DNA of 34,286 nucleotides from Pseudomonas palleroniana (GCF_003031675.1 NZ_PYWX01000045.1:1-34286), one strand, 5' to 3'. Counted from the stretch's first letter, positions 7,932-17,308 are shown. Numbers and translations are program-made. Notes: a model not told the origin generated them from the sequence alone.

Positions 7932-9149
7932 TCACACCTCCACGCTGCCGACGTTGAATACCTGTGCTGCATACTGCAAGAACGAGGCGTCTTCGCAGAC
8001 GTTCTTGATCGGGTCATCCGAGAACTTCACCACCGGCTCGCCGTGCACCCGCACCAGCTTCATCACGATGCTCAGCGGTTGTACACCGTCCACATCGCAG
8101 GCCAGGCTGGTGCCCATGCCAAACCCGAACCTGGCCTTGCCGCGCACGTGCCGCAGGATCGGCAGGCATTTCTCGAAGTTCAAGCCATCGGAGAACATCA
8201 GGTCCTTGGTCATCGGGTCGATGCCCAACTGTTTGTAGCGGGCCAGCACTTTGTCGGCCCAGGCGATGGGGTCGCCGGAGTCCTGGCGCAGGCCGTCGTA
8301 GAGCTTGGCGAAATACAGATCGAAATCCTTGAGGAAGAAATCGGTGCTGATCGTATCGGTCAGGGCGATCCCCAGGCGGCCACGGTACTCACCCACCCAG
8401 TGCTCCAGTGCGGCGTTCTGGCTCTCGCGCAGGCGCCCCAGTTGCTGATGCACCATCAACCATTGGTGAGCCATGGTGCCGATCAATGGCAGGTCGAATT
8501 CGTAGGCCAGGTGCGCGTTGCTGGTGCCGACGAACTGGCCGGGAAAGTCGCGGCGCATGATGTCCACCACTTCGCGCTGGGCCTTGAACGACAGGCGCCG
8601 ACGGGTGGAGAAGTCAGACACGCGCAAGTCGGCCAGCTCCTCGCGGCTGAGGTTTTTCTCCAGCCAGTCGAACTTCTGGTAGAGCTTGCGGGTGACGTCT
8701 TCCAAGGTGACGTCGGGGTATTTGTCACGGTTGCGCAGTTCGCTGACCAGCGCCAAGACCGGTTGTTCGAACATGATGCAGTGCAGCATCGGGCCGATAA
8801 CCCGGATATTCAGTTGGCCGTCGACTTCGCTGACGTGGATATAGCGCAGGTTGAAACGGAACAGGCCGAGAAAGCGTTCGTAATCCGGCGTGAGGTATTC
8901 GCGAAAACGCGGGTTGAACAGAAAGCGCAATTCGCCTTCACGGGCCTGCAAGCCGGCCATGTTCTCAAGTTCAGCACGCAGTTGCGGGATCAAGTGGCCG
9001 AGCTTCTCCTTGGAGCGCACGATGAAGTTGTATTCCACATCGACGTTGGGGTACTGATGCAATACGGCCTGCATCATGGTGAAGGTGTAGTAGTCGGTGT
9101 CGAGCAAGCCCTGGATCACCGGCGTTTCGTGGTTGTAGGCACTTTCCAT
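7932..9149 (-). CDS. pncB: Nicotinate phosphoribosyltransferase
   Basis: A 405-residue enzyme that converts nicotinate and PRPP to nicotinate mononucleotide, entering the Preiss-Handler route to NAD. The N-terminal 'LLDTDYYTFTMMQAV' is characteristic. 'PLIGTMAHQW' contains H228, the histidine that is phosphorylated in this family (H219 in the Salmonella/E. coli enzyme). 'TDTISTDFFLKDF' and 'GLRQDSGDP' form the substrate site. A strong AAGGAG ribosome-binding site precedes the ATG at 9149. It sits between pncA and nadE in one operon, probably repressed by NrtR. Confidence 0.96.
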   Translation of the reverse strand: MESAYNHETPVIQGLLDTDYYTFTMMQAVLHQYPNVDVEYNFIVRSKEKLGHLIPQLRAELENMAGLQAREGELRFLFNPRFREYLTPDYERFLGLFRFNLRYIHVSEVDGQLNIRVIGPMLHCIMFEQPVLALVSELRNRDKYPDVTLEDVTRKLYQKFDWLEKNLSREELADLRVSDFSTRRRLSFKAQREVVDIMRRDFPGQFVGTSNAHLAYEFDLPLIGTMAHQWLMVHQQLGRLRESQNAALEHWVGEYRGRLGIALTDTISTDFFLKDFDLYFAKLYDGLRQDSGDPIAWADKVLARYKQLGIDPMTKDLMFSDGLNFEKCLPILRHVRGKARFGFGMGTSLACDVDGVQPLSIVMKLVRVHGEPVVKFSDDPIKNVCEDASFLQYAAQVFNVGSVEV

Positions 9150-9160
9150 GGTGAGTCTCC

Positions 9161-9808
9161 TTAACGCGTGGCGTGTACTGCCAGTTCTTCGCGGGTGCTG
9201 CTGATGACGGCACCGGCCTTGAGCAATTCATTGACGGCCTGCACGCTGCCCTCCTCGCTGATCCCCCGGCAGGCCGGCAGGTGCAGGACGACCTCCAGGC
9301 CGGCCTTGAGCAATTGCAGCGCGGTGGTCTTGACGCAGTAGTCCAGGGCCAGGCCGCCGACGATCACCCGCACGACGCCCTGGGCCTTCAAATACTCGAT
9401 CACACCGGTGGAAAGCTTGTCGTGCAGGTCGTGATAGCAGGCACCGTAAGGGTGCAGATCGGGTTCGACGCCCTTCCAGACGAAGTAGTCGTAGTCATAC
9501 GGGGCGGGCAGTTCATCGAGCAGCGTAAAACCCTCGGTACCCGGCACGCAGTGGCTGACCCAGGTGAGGTCGGCGTGAGGCAGGCCGGTGGGTTGCAACA
9601 TCGCGCTGGCCTCGGTCACCACCCACGGTGCGTGCGGGGTGTGGGCGTCCTTGCTGCCCACACGGTGGCCAACGAGGCTGGCCATGTAGTTGAGCTCGGC
9701 GCCGATCTGGTCACCACCCGCCACCGGCAGTTCGTTGGGGCACAGTGGCGTGAAGCTCTTCTGGGCATCGACATCAAATGAAGCGAGGGCGGTTTTCGCA
9801 AGGGTCAT
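9161..9808 (-). CDS. pncA: Nicotinamidase (cysteine hydrolase, isochorismatase-like fold)
   Basis: A 215-residue cysteine hydrolase that deamidates nicotinamide to nicotinate. The expected catalytic triad is D14 ('DVDAQKSF'), K112 ('FVWKGVEPD') and C158 ('GGLALDYCVKTTA'). D54 and H56 ('KDAHTPHAPW') match metal ligands of nicotinamidases. The ATG at 9808 has AGGAG at good spacing; an upstream in-frame start at 9835 has none and would overlap the operator. It is the first gene of the NAD salvage operon, 26 bases downstream of the NrtR-type palindrome. Confidence 0.93.
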   Translation of the reverse strand: MTLAKTALASFDVDAQKSFTPLCPNELPVAGGDQIGAELNYMASLVGHRVGSKDAHTPHAPWVVTEASAMLQPTGLPHADLTWVSHCVPGTEGFTLLDELPAPYDYDYFVWKGVEPDLHPYGACYHDLHDKLSTGVIEYLKAQGVVRVIVGGLALDYCVKTTALQLLKAGLEVVLHLPACRGISEEGSVQAVNELLKAGAVISSTREELAVHATR

Positions 9809-9834
9809 GGTGGTTCTCCTGTGGCCTGGAAACA

Positions 9835-9855
9835 AAAGTACACGTCATGTACTTT
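9835..9855. promoter_or_regulatory. NrtR operator, main site
   Basis: A perfect inverted repeat AAAGTACA-N5-TGTACTTT lies 26 bases upstream of the pncA start, in the gap between pncA and nrtR. NrtR proteins are known to bind 21-bp palindromes next to NAD genes and to release DNA on binding ADP-ribose-type ligands. Position and symmetry make this the likely site for repression of pncA-pncB-nadE. Confidence 0.75.
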
Positions 9856-9891
9856 CATTGCAAGAAACATTTGTTTATCTATGCTGGAACC

Positions 9892-9912
9892 AGTACATGA
9901 CATATCTGTTCG
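9892..9912. promoter_or_regulatory. NrtR operator, second degenerate site
   Basis: The segment AGTACATGACATAT, starting at 9892, repeats the minus-strand reading of the main operator (AGTACATGACGTGT) with two changes. The second arm then decays. It lies about 45 bases before the nrtR start, so it may serve autoregulation of nrtR or cooperative binding with the main site. Confidence 0.45.
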
Positions 9913-9954
9913 ATTGGTTAGACTGTGCGCCACCGCTGTTGCGAAGGATTTCCC

Positions 9955-10647
9955 ATGCCACTTAGCCCTTACCTGCATACCGTCGACCTCTGCGCGCTGT
10001 TCTACTGCCGCGCCTCCGGCGAATTGAAACTGCTGCTCAATAAGCGCGACGCCGAACCCTTCGCCGGGCATTGGGCGCTGCCCGGCGTGGTGGTCAACGG
10101 CGACGTGCAAGACTTGAGCCTCAAAGATGCGGTGGAGCGTTTGCGGGTGAGCGCCAAAGTCGGCCTGGACCTGGCCTGGTGCGAGCAGGTCGGCACCGTG
10201 GGCGACGCATTTCGCGACCCGCGTTGCTGGTCGTCGTCCACCTTCTACCTGGCGATCGTCGCGGATGAGGTGACGCTGGCCGAACACCAGGGCTGGTTTT
10301 CACTGAATGCGCTGGCAAATGGCAGCATCAAGCTACCGTTCGACCATAACCTGATCGTCGCGGCAGTCCAGGAGCGGCTGTTTTCCAAGTCGCTGTACAG
10401 CAGCTTGCCGTTGCTGTTCCTGGGGGATGAGTTCAGTGCGCCGGAAGCCACCACGATTTTTTCGCTGGTGCTGGCGCGGCCGGTGTTGAAGACCAGTATT
10501 CGTCAGCGTCTGTTGAAGCTGACCGAGGCGGGATATCTGCGTGAGACCGGGCGCAAGAAGCACGGCGAAGGCGGCAGGCCCCAGGCGACCGTGCAGAACC
10601 TGAAGCCTGGAGCGGTGTATTTCTTTGATCGCAGCTTTGCTGAATAA
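9955..10647 (+). CDS. nrtR: NrtR: Nudix-related repressor of NAD metabolism
   Basis: A 230-residue protein with an N-terminal Nudix-like domain (about 1-140) and a C-terminal winged helix (about 150-230; 'ATTIFSLVLARPVLKTSIRQRL', 'GYLRETGRKKHGEGGRPQ'). The Nudix box is degenerate: no REXXEE is found after 'GHWALPGVVVNG', as expected when the domain senses rather than hydrolyses ADP-ribose. The ATG at 9955 follows AAGGAT at good distance; an earlier in-frame ATG at 9925 would overlap the second operator. It is divergent from pncA-pncB-nadE, as for PA4916 in P. aeruginosa. Its stop is six bases from the convergent SDR stop. Confidence 0.93.
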   Translation: MPLSPYLHTVDLCALFYCRASGELKLLLNKRDAEPFAGHWALPGVVVNGDVQDLSLKDAVERLRVSAKVGLDLAWCEQVGTVGDAFRDPRCWSSSTFYLAIVADEVTLAEHQGWFSLNALANGSIKLPFDHNLIVAAVQERLFSKSLYSSLPLLFLGDEFSAPEATTIFSLVLARPVLKTSIRQRLLKLTEAGYLRETGRKKHGEGGRPQATVQNLKPGAVYFFDRSFAE

Positions 10648-10653
10648 ACGCGG

Positions 10654-11427
10654 TCAGCTCATCCAGTTGCCACCGTCGACGTTGTAGGTTTGCGCAACCA
10701 CATAGTCGGCGTCCTGCGAGGCCAGGAAGATCGCCATCCCGGTCAGGTCCTGCGCCGTGCCCATGCGCCCGAACGGCACTTCGGCGCCTACCCGCCTCTT
10801 CTTCTCGCCGGGTGCCAGCCCCTCATGCCGGGCGAACAGCGCATCCACCCCGTCCCAGTGCTCACCGTCCACCACCCCCGGGGCGATGGCGTTGACGTTG
10901 ATACCGTGCTTGATCAGGTTCAACCCCGCCGACTGCGTGAGGCTGATCACCGCCGCCTTGGTCGCGCAATAGATCGCCACCAACGGCTCGCCACGCCGCC
11001 CCGCCTGACTGGCCATGTTGATGATCTTGCCGCCATGGCCCTGGTTGATCATCTGCCGTGCGGCGGCTTGCAGGGTGAACAGCGTGCCGGCGACGTTGAT
11101 CGAGAACAGCCGTTCATAGCTGTCGCGGGTGATCTCGACAATCGGCGCCAGGTCGAACAGCGCCGCGTTGTTGATCAGGATGTCGAGCTTGCCGGCATGG
11201 GCGACCACGGCGGCAATCGCCGCATCGATAGAGGCCTGGTCGGTGACGTCCATCGCCACCGCGTAAGCCTGTGGGCCCAACTCGAGCGCCGTGGCCTGGG
11301 CGCGTTGCAGGTTGATGTCGGCGATCGCGACGCTAGCCCCTTCGGCAATATAGGCCTGGGCAAAGGCGCGGCCGATACCGCGTGCCGATCCGGTGATCAG
11401 CGCGCTTTTACCTTGTAGTCGTTTCAT
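10654..11427 (-). CDS. Short-chain dehydrogenase, sorbitol/L-iditol 2-dehydrogenase-like
   Basis: A 257-residue classical SDR. The cofactor motif is 'TGSARGIG' (residues 12-19), with D37-like acidic residue in 'VAIADINLQRA' suggesting NAD. 'NNAALFDLAP' follows, then catalytic 'NMASQAGRRGEPLVAIYCATKAAV' with Ser, Tyr and Lys all present (YCATK), and C-terminal 'YNVDGGNWMS'. It closely resembles Rhodobacter SmoS/PolS sorbitol dehydrogenases, which oxidise sorbitol to fructose. It is the gene after mtlE, 52 bases downstream, so it is probably part of a polyol operon under MtlR. Other polyols remain possible. Confidence 0.85.
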   Translation of the reverse strand: MKRLQGKSALITGSARGIGRAFAQAYIAEGASVAIADINLQRAQATALELGPQAYAVAMDVTDQASIDAAIAAVVAHAGKLDILINNAALFDLAPIVEITRDSYERLFSINVAGTLFTLQAAARQMINQGHGGKIINMASQAGRRGEPLVAIYCATKAAVISLTQSAGLNLIKHGINVNAIAPGVVDGEHWDGVDALFARHEGLAPGEKKRRVGAEVPFGRMGTAQDLTGMAIFLASQDADYVVAQTYNVDGGNWMS

Positions 11428-11479
11428 GAGCGTGGTCCCTTGGGGGTCATAGGGGAGTTGTTTGAGCGTTATTGGGTAG

Positions 11480-12790
<1,311 letters not shown>

Positions 12791-12877
12791 AGCGGTTTCC
12801 ACCTGTTGTTTTTGTTGTTGAGGGCCGATTACAGCAGCTTGACCAAACCCGCTCAAACACATGGCGAATGCTCGACT

Positions 12878-12917
12878 GATACTTTTTTAACCTCGTCGCC
12901 AAAATCAAAAAAGTATC
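12878..12917. promoter_or_regulatory. Perfect 11-bp inverted repeat between mtlE and mtlR
   Basis: GATACTTTTTT (12878-12888) and AAAAAAGTATC (12907-12917) form exact arms with an 18-base spacer. The arms' centres are about 29 bases apart, close to three helical turns. The site lies between the divergent mtlE and mtlR starts (90 and 85 bases away). It is a candidate regulator site, but AraC/XylS proteins more often bind direct repeats, so its role is uncertain. Confidence 0.5.
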
Positions 12918-13001
12918 GGCTCAGGGCGAAACCCTGGGTAGCGCAGAGGCTGCCGGTGCGCGTATTTTGAGGCGTTCCCTTACTTGAAAAGAGGCATGAG
13001 C

Positions 13002-13922
13002 ATGCCCGTCAGCCGCGCCGAACTGTTCGAGCATCGCCCCGCCGAACTTGAAGTGATCCTGCCCGAACCGGACCGCTGCTTTCGCTGGTTCGAACATGAC
13101 TACCCTTACGACCTGGCGCGCTGGAACCACCATCCCGAGTTCGAAATCCACCTGATCCGCCAAGGCAGCGGCAAACTGATTGCCGGGGATTACATCGGCG
13201 CTTTCAACGCCGGGCATGTTGCGCTGATCGGCCCGGACCTGCCTCACGACTGGATCGGCGACCTTGCCCCCGGCGAATACCTGAAGGGGCGCGACGTGGT
13301 GCTGCAATTCGACGGCGCCGCCCTCCTCGCCTTGCGTAAAAACCTGCCGGAGCTGGGCGATTTGCGCCCCTTGTTCGAACGGGCGCGGCGCGGCCTGGCA
13401 TTCAGCGGCAGCACGGCCACGCAGGCGGCACAGTTGATCGAGGCCATCGGTCATGCCCAGGGCCTGCAACGGCTGATCCTGTTCCTGCAACTGCTCGACA
13501 CCCTGAAAAACGCACCACAGCAGCAGGTTCAGACACTGGCCAGCCCCTGCTACGCCCCCACGTTGGATGCGCGCAGTGCAGAACGCATCAACCAGGCCTT
13601 CGACTACCTGATCCGCGAGCTCACCGGCGACGTACGCCTGTCGGTGATCGCCCGGCAACTGGAGATGAGCGAAGCGGGCTTCTCGAGGTTCTTCAAGCGC
13701 AACACCGGCCATGGTTTTATCGAGCTGATGCGCAAGTTCCGCGTGCAGCGCGCCTGCCGGTTGTTACTGCAAAGCGAGATGTCGGTGGCGGCTATCTGCT
13801 TTGAAGTGGGCTACGCCAACTTGTCCAACTTCAACCGGCACTTTCGGATCGAGATGAATCTGACGCCGAGTGAATATCGCCGTGAAACGGCGATGCGATG
13901 GTTCAACCGCACTGGCCTGTAG
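13002..13922 (+). CDS. mtlR: AraC/XylS-family activator of polyol genes
   Basis: A 306-residue regulator with an N-terminal cupin-like sensing domain ('WNHHPEFEIHLIRQGSGKLIAGDYIGAF', 'VALIGPDLPHDW') and a C-terminal double helix-turn-helix ('LSVIARQLEMSEAGFSRFFKRNTG' and 'VAAICFEVGYANLSNFNRHFR'). It resembles MtlR, the activator of mannitol, sorbitol and arabitol use in P. fluorescens. Starts at 12996 and 13002 are both possible; 13002 has AAAAGAGG seven bases upstream and is preferred. It is divergent from mtlE. The stop lies six bases from the stop of the convergent kinase gene. Confidence 0.85.
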   Translation: MPVSRAELFEHRPAELEVILPEPDRCFRWFEHDYPYDLARWNHHPEFEIHLIRQGSGKLIAGDYIGAFNAGHVALIGPDLPHDWIGDLAPGEYLKGRDVVLQFDGAALLALRKNLPELGDLRPLFERARRGLAFSGSTATQAAQLIEAIGHAQGLQRLILFLQLLDTLKNAPQQQVQTLASPCYAPTLDARSAERINQAFDYLIRELTGDVRLSVIARQLEMSEAGFSRFFKRNTGHGFIELMRKFRVQRACRLLLQSEMSVAAICFEVGYANLSNFNRHFRIEMNLTPSEYRRETAMRWFNRTGL

Positions 13923-13928
13923 CGTCGG

Positions 13929-14729
13929 TTACCGGGCCAACGCGCTTTGTGCCAGGTGGACGACCTCAAGATTGATTTCTGCGCGCTGGCGTTCTCCGTC
14001 CTCATGAAACCAGGCTGCCGATAATCCGGCATGCGCCACTACCCATTGCAGCAGGCGTGGGCGGGCGAGGCCTGCCATTTGTGCAATCACGTCAACCTGG
14101 CGGGTGAAACGCGCCGGGTCGTTACAGGTAGGCAAATCCGGGTTACAGATCAGATTGGCGTAGTCGTAACCGCGCTCGCCCATCACACGCTTTGGGTCGA
14201 TCGCCAACCAACCCCGCGCACCGAAGTCGAGAATATTCTCGTGATGGACATCACCATGCAGCACCACGATGTCCTGTTGCGCCGCCAGCAACGCACGCGC
14301 CGTCGCTGCGCAGTCGAGCAACCTGCCGCCCTCATCCTCAGCCGCATTCCACAAAGACTGAAACCAGACGTCCAGGGTCAGTAACCCTTGCGGTGGCGAA
14401 GGACGCGGCGCGTGCAGTCTGGCAACCGTCGCGCAGGCAATCCGACTGGCTTCGTCATCCTGACCCGTGAGCGCCATACGCATCAAGGAACCCGGGCCGG
14501 TGGCACGTTCCATCAACAACGCATCGTCATCATGGGCGTACACCTGCGCGGCGCCGTCGCCTGCCCACCAGCTCATCAACCGCCCACCGAGCTTTTCTTC
14601 CGAGGTATGGGCAATTTTCAACATCGCCGGGCAGCCTTGCCAGCGCACGGGCAGCAAGTGGCTGCCGGGCGTCACGATAGGCTCGCCGTCGGCACTCAGG
14701 TTCCAGGATTGCAGATAGCGTTCGAACAT
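13929..14729 (-). CDS. Aminoglycoside/hydroxyurea phosphotransferase-like kinase (APH(6) family)
   Basis: A 266-residue protein kinase-like phosphotransferase. The catalytic loop is 'VVLHGDVHHENIL' (HGDxHxxN) and the metal-binding segment is 'GWLAIDPKRVMGERGYDYANL', both typical of the APH(6)/APH_6_hur family that includes streptomycin 6-kinases. Chromosomal members in Pseudomonas often have no proven resistance role, so the substrate is left open. The ATG at 14729 has weak AGGAG-like context (AGCTCCTTG before it is poor), and a TTG one codon earlier is an alternative. It runs convergent to mtlR and away from the aze cluster; nothing links it to either. Confidence 0.82.
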   Translation of the reverse strand: MFERYLQSWNLSADGEPIVTPGSHLLPVRWQGCPAMLKIAHTSEEKLGGRLMSWWAGDGAAQVYAHDDDALLMERATGPGSLMRMALTGQDDEASRIACATVARLHAPRPSPPQGLLTLDVWFQSLWNAAEDEGGRLLDCAATARALLAAQQDIVVLHGDVHHENILDFGARGWLAIDPKRVMGERGYDYANLICNPDLPTCNDPARFTRQVDVIAQMAGLARPRLLQWVVAHAGLSAAWFHEDGERQRAEINLEVVHLAQSALAR

Positions 14730-14843
14730 CAAGGAGCTCTTTGGGTTGTCCCGTGAAAATGAAACCCAGTCATTTGCTACCTGTTAATCAGAATGATGCC
14801 ACGAAAAACGTGGTGGAGACGTACATCGAATCTCTAGCTCAAT

Positions 14844-14885
14844 GTCTAGTCCTGAAATGGGTGTAAACCCATTTCAGGACTAGAC
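14844..14885. repeat. Perfect 19-bp inverted repeat with 4-base loop
   Basis: The arms are GTCTAGTCCTGAAATGGGT (14844-14862) and its exact complement (14867-14885), separated by GTAA. Neither strand has a T-run after the stem, so it is not a standard terminator, though it could cap transcripts of the aze operon (3' end at 14982) or the kinase promoter region. The exact symmetry is more like two abutted insertion-element ends or a very small mobile palindrome. No transposase is nearby. Confidence 0.8.
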
Positions 14886-14904
14886 AGGGCGACCCAGATA
14901 GGGG

Positions 14905-14939
14905 CTCAAACCAGAGAGCCAAGGGTTAATAATCAGTTA
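14905..14939 (-). repeat. Left copy of a tRNA-Asn-like repeat flanking the aze cluster
   Basis: The plus-strand segment starting CTCAAACCAGAGAGCCAA aligns without gaps to 31666-31700, which starts CTCAAACCAGGGACCCAA. By eye about 27 of 34 bases agree. The right copy is clearly the 3' half of a tRNA-Asn gene read on the minus strand; this one is more decayed. Both have the same orientation and sit just outside the cluster ends. An old attachment-site repeat is inferred. Confidence 0.4.
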
Positions 14940-14981
14940 CTACCTTCTACAAGAAAGGAGACAAGCATGATCCGCCAGCCT

Positions 14982-16142
14982 CTATCTCGCAAATGTTGAT
15001 TGAGCAGTACGGGCCCTGAACTCCGGTATCAGCGAGAGGAGTGCCAACCCCCCTAGACCGGCGCCCACCCATAGTGCGCCCTGTAGTCCCAACCCGGCAG
15101 CGATGCCCCAACCGCCTATCCACGACCCCGCCATGACGCCAAGCATTATGCACGCCGTATGTACGGAGTTGACCAGCATGTTGTTATGGCCGACACGCGC
15201 CCCTCGGGTAATTAGCGCCGGGTTCATTGAGACGCCCGTCAGGCCGATAACGACCAGCGCCGCGATTGCGACCACTTTGACTTGGCCAAACAGCGCAAAA
15301 ATGACCATGGCAGCTATCGCCGCCACCAAGCCGTAGGCGATGACACTAATGGTGTGACGGTCGGCCAACCGGCCCACGACATTGTTCCCCACCAAGGTTG
15401 CGAGACCGTATACCACCAGTAACGCAGGGACGGTCGGAGCTGAAAAACCGCTGACCTGGGTAAGGATCGGTACGAAATAGGTGAAGCCGGCGAAAGTTGC
15501 ACCGATCAACAACAGGCTGGTGGCATAAACCTCCCACAGCTTGCCGTTCTTGAACACCGCCAGTTCTGAACGCAACGAGGAAACGCTTGGCGGCGGCGGC
15601 AGCGATGGCATCAGTTTCATCACGAGCAACCCGACCAGCAAGGCCACGACGGCCACCGCCACGAAGCTGACCCGCCATCCGAACCAGTCCCCCACCAGCG
15701 TCGCCGCCGGCAATCCGAGGACGGTACCCACCATCAGGCCGCCCAACACCATGGACGAGGCACGGCCAAACAAATGGCCTTCCACCAGCTCTGAACATGC
15801 CGTCAGCGCGACACCAAAGAATGCGGCAGCCGCAATTGCCGTGACAAGCCTGGCCACCACCATAATTCCGTAACCCGGTGCCAGTGCGCCAATGACCTGC
15901 CCGACCACGAACAACGCGATCAGCCCCAATAGCGCTTTCTTGCGAGGCATGGCGAGCAGTGCGACGGTCAGCAAGGGACCTCCCAAGGCCATCGCACCGG
16001 CATAGATCGTCACCAAGTAACCCACTGCAGCATACGAAACGCCGAAGTCACTCGATAACGCAGGCATTAATCCAGCCACCATGTATTCGCTGGTGGTGAG
16101 CGCGAAGATTGCAGCGCCGAGAACATAAATAATCAGGGGCAT
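14982..16142 (-). CDS. MFS exporter of the aze cluster (DHA1, AraJ-like; PA3336-type)
   Basis: A 386-residue major facilitator protein with about 12 hydrophobic spans. The N-terminus is 'IYVLGAAIFALTTSEYMVAGLMPAL', typical of the drug:H+ antiporter DHA1 group (AraJ/NepI-like), and motif C-like 'GLMVGTVLGLPAATLVGDWFGWR' lies in span 5. A loop with 'LPPPPSV' separates the halves. It is the last gene of the cluster on the minus strand, 71 bases after azeJ, and corresponds in position to PA3336 in P. aeruginosa. It probably exports the azetidine product or intermediates. Start ATG at 16142. Confidence 0.85.
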   Translation of the reverse strand: MPLIIYVLGAAIFALTTSEYMVAGLMPALSSDFGVSYAAVGYLVTIYAGAMALGGPLLTVALLAMPRKKALLGLIALFVVGQVIGALAPGYGIMVVARLVTAIAAAAFFGVALTACSELVEGHLFGRASSMVLGGLMVGTVLGLPAATLVGDWFGWRVSFVAVAVVALLVGLLVMKLMPSLPPPPSVSSLRSELAVFKNGKLWEVYATSLLLIGATFAGFTYFVPILTQVSGFSAPTVPALLVVYGLATLVGNNVVGRLADRHTISVIAYGLVAAIAAMVIFALFGQVKVVAIAALVVIGLTGVSMNPALITRGARVGHNNMLVNSVHTACIMLGVMAGSWIGGWGIAAGLGLQGALWVGAGLGGLALLSLIPEFRARTAQSTFAR

Positions 16143-16213
16143 AACAGTTCAACCTCAAACAATAAAATAAATAACACTGTGGCTTGCGTACCGGAGCATC
16201 GTTGCAATCACCA

Positions 16214-16957
16214 TCAGTGGGAATTGCCGCCTACGCCCTTGGGCAAAACCGTAGCGCAGTGGGCAAACAGATTTGAACTGGTGCGAATGATCGTCAGCCC
16301 GCACTCCGTCAACAGCGAATGCAACGCCGCCTTGGAGTAAGACCTTGAATAAAAACCATCGATACCGGTAAAAATCATTCCATCCGCCTGTGAGTGGCGT
16401 TCAAGGTTCTCCACCCCGCACTTGAGGTAGTAGCGCTGTCTGACACAACTTGCTTCGACACTGTCTCCAAACACGCAAATCACTACAGCGACATTGCGCG
16501 CCGCCAAGGACTTCAACAACCGGGTCGGATCACGAAAGTTGCCCAGTAAATTGAAAGGCAAAAGGTAGAGTTCGCGCGCGCCTAGTGGCGCTTGCCCGCA
16601 AGCGATGTGGTTGAGCACATCGGCGACGATTGTGCCCGCCCGTTCCGACATGCCCTCGCGCTCGATCCGAGCCTGCAAGAGCTGGATCGCCCTTGGATTA
16701 AGATCGACACCGAGGTAGCGTGCATTCAGCAGCCTGGCAATTTCCAGCGCCCTTCCGTCATAGCATCCCAACTCCACCAACATGTCACAGCGAAAATAGG
16801 CCATCGCCTCAAACGTCATCAGGCTTTCCATCTGCAACAAGGGCAATACATCATCCGGAAAGTTGGCCAAGGTCATGATTGTTGTGGCGCCGGAGTCACG
16901 CTCATAAAAAGCGGATTCCCGCTGCAACTCGATGCTTGAATTGAAATCCTGACTCAC
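16214..16957 (-). CDS. azeJ: Azetidine-2-carboxylate synthase (SAM cyclase of methyltransferase fold)
   Basis: A 247-residue Rossmann-fold SAM-binding protein. Motif I is 'MLVELGCYDGRALEIA' (E62-x-G64-x-x-D67-G68), the acidic ribose contact is in 'YLGVDLNP' (D85), and 'LYLLPFNLLGNF' (130-141) forms the active-site segment. Its place as the gene after the stand-alone ACP equals that of AzeJ (PA3335), which with VioH is known to cyclise S-adenosylmethionine to azetidine-2-carboxylic acid and methylthioadenosine instead of methylating. The start is GTG at 16957; the neighbouring ATG (16959) is out of frame and ends at once. GGGGGT lies upstream. Identity as AzeJ rests on context plus fold; an ordinary methyltransferase cannot be excluded from sequence alone. 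Confidence 0.78.
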   Translation of the reverse strand: MSQDFNSSIELQRESAFYERDSGATTIMTLANFPDDVLPLLQMESLMTFEAMAYFRCDMLVELGCYDGRALEIARLLNARYLGVDLNPRAIQLLQARIEREGMSERAGTIVADVLNHIACGQAPLGARELYLLPFNLLGNFRDPTRLLKSLAARNVAVVICVFGDSVEASCVRQRYYLKCGVENLERHSQADGMIFTGIDGFYSRSYSKAALHSLLTECGLTIIRTSSNLFAHCATVLPKGVGGNSH

Positions 16958-17068
16958 ATCTACCCCCAGCCGTTGACGGCTTTGATGATTGATCCAAAAT
17001 GCCCCCTTGCCATTGCGCCAGAGCGGCGTGGTCGGAGTGAGGACAGTGCATTGGTTTGTGATCGTGGG

Positions 17069-17308
17069 TCAGGACGCCAGGCGCAAATCTACCAGTTCTA
17101 GTAATTCGCCAACGGTTTCCAGAGGGTCGAGATCCTGGTCAGCAATGGGTACCTCAAACGCTTTTCGCAACTTGAACGACAACTCGGTAATGGCTAGAGA
17201 GTCGTCGGCAAAGTCCTGCATGCTGCTGTGAACAGTAATGCTGTCCCTGGGCACCTTGGCGTAATCACTGAGCAGCGTGAGTAGTTTGTCTTCCGTGGTA
17301 ACAGCCAT
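17069..17308 (-). CDS. azeI: Stand-alone acyl carrier protein
   Basis: A 79-residue carrier protein. The phosphopantetheine site is D36-S37-L38 in 'FADDSLAITEL', followed by the usual acidic helix region. The ATG at 17308 has AGGGAG seven bases before it; the 11 upstream in-frame codons are discarded. It lies directly after the FabH-like gene and before azeJ, as PA3334 does in P. aeruginosa. It probably carries the acyl group made by the FabH-like enzyme for transfer to the first condensation domain of the NRPS. The letter is inferred from gene order relative to azeB and azeJ. Confidence 0.85.
   Translation of the reverse strand: MAVTTEDKLLTLLSDYAKVPRDSITVHSSMQDFADDSLAITELSFKLRKAFEVPIADQDLDPLETVGELLELVDLRLAS

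Noticed and set aside
14844..14885. Rho-independent terminator of the aze operon
   Set aside because: The stem is perfect, but neither strand has a T-run after it, and it lies about 100 bases past the last stop codon.
14967..14999. Ten-codon plus-strand ORF with a strong AAGGAG site at the edge of the island
   Set aside because: Too short to support as a gene. It could be the start of a gene cut by the island, but there is no further evidence.
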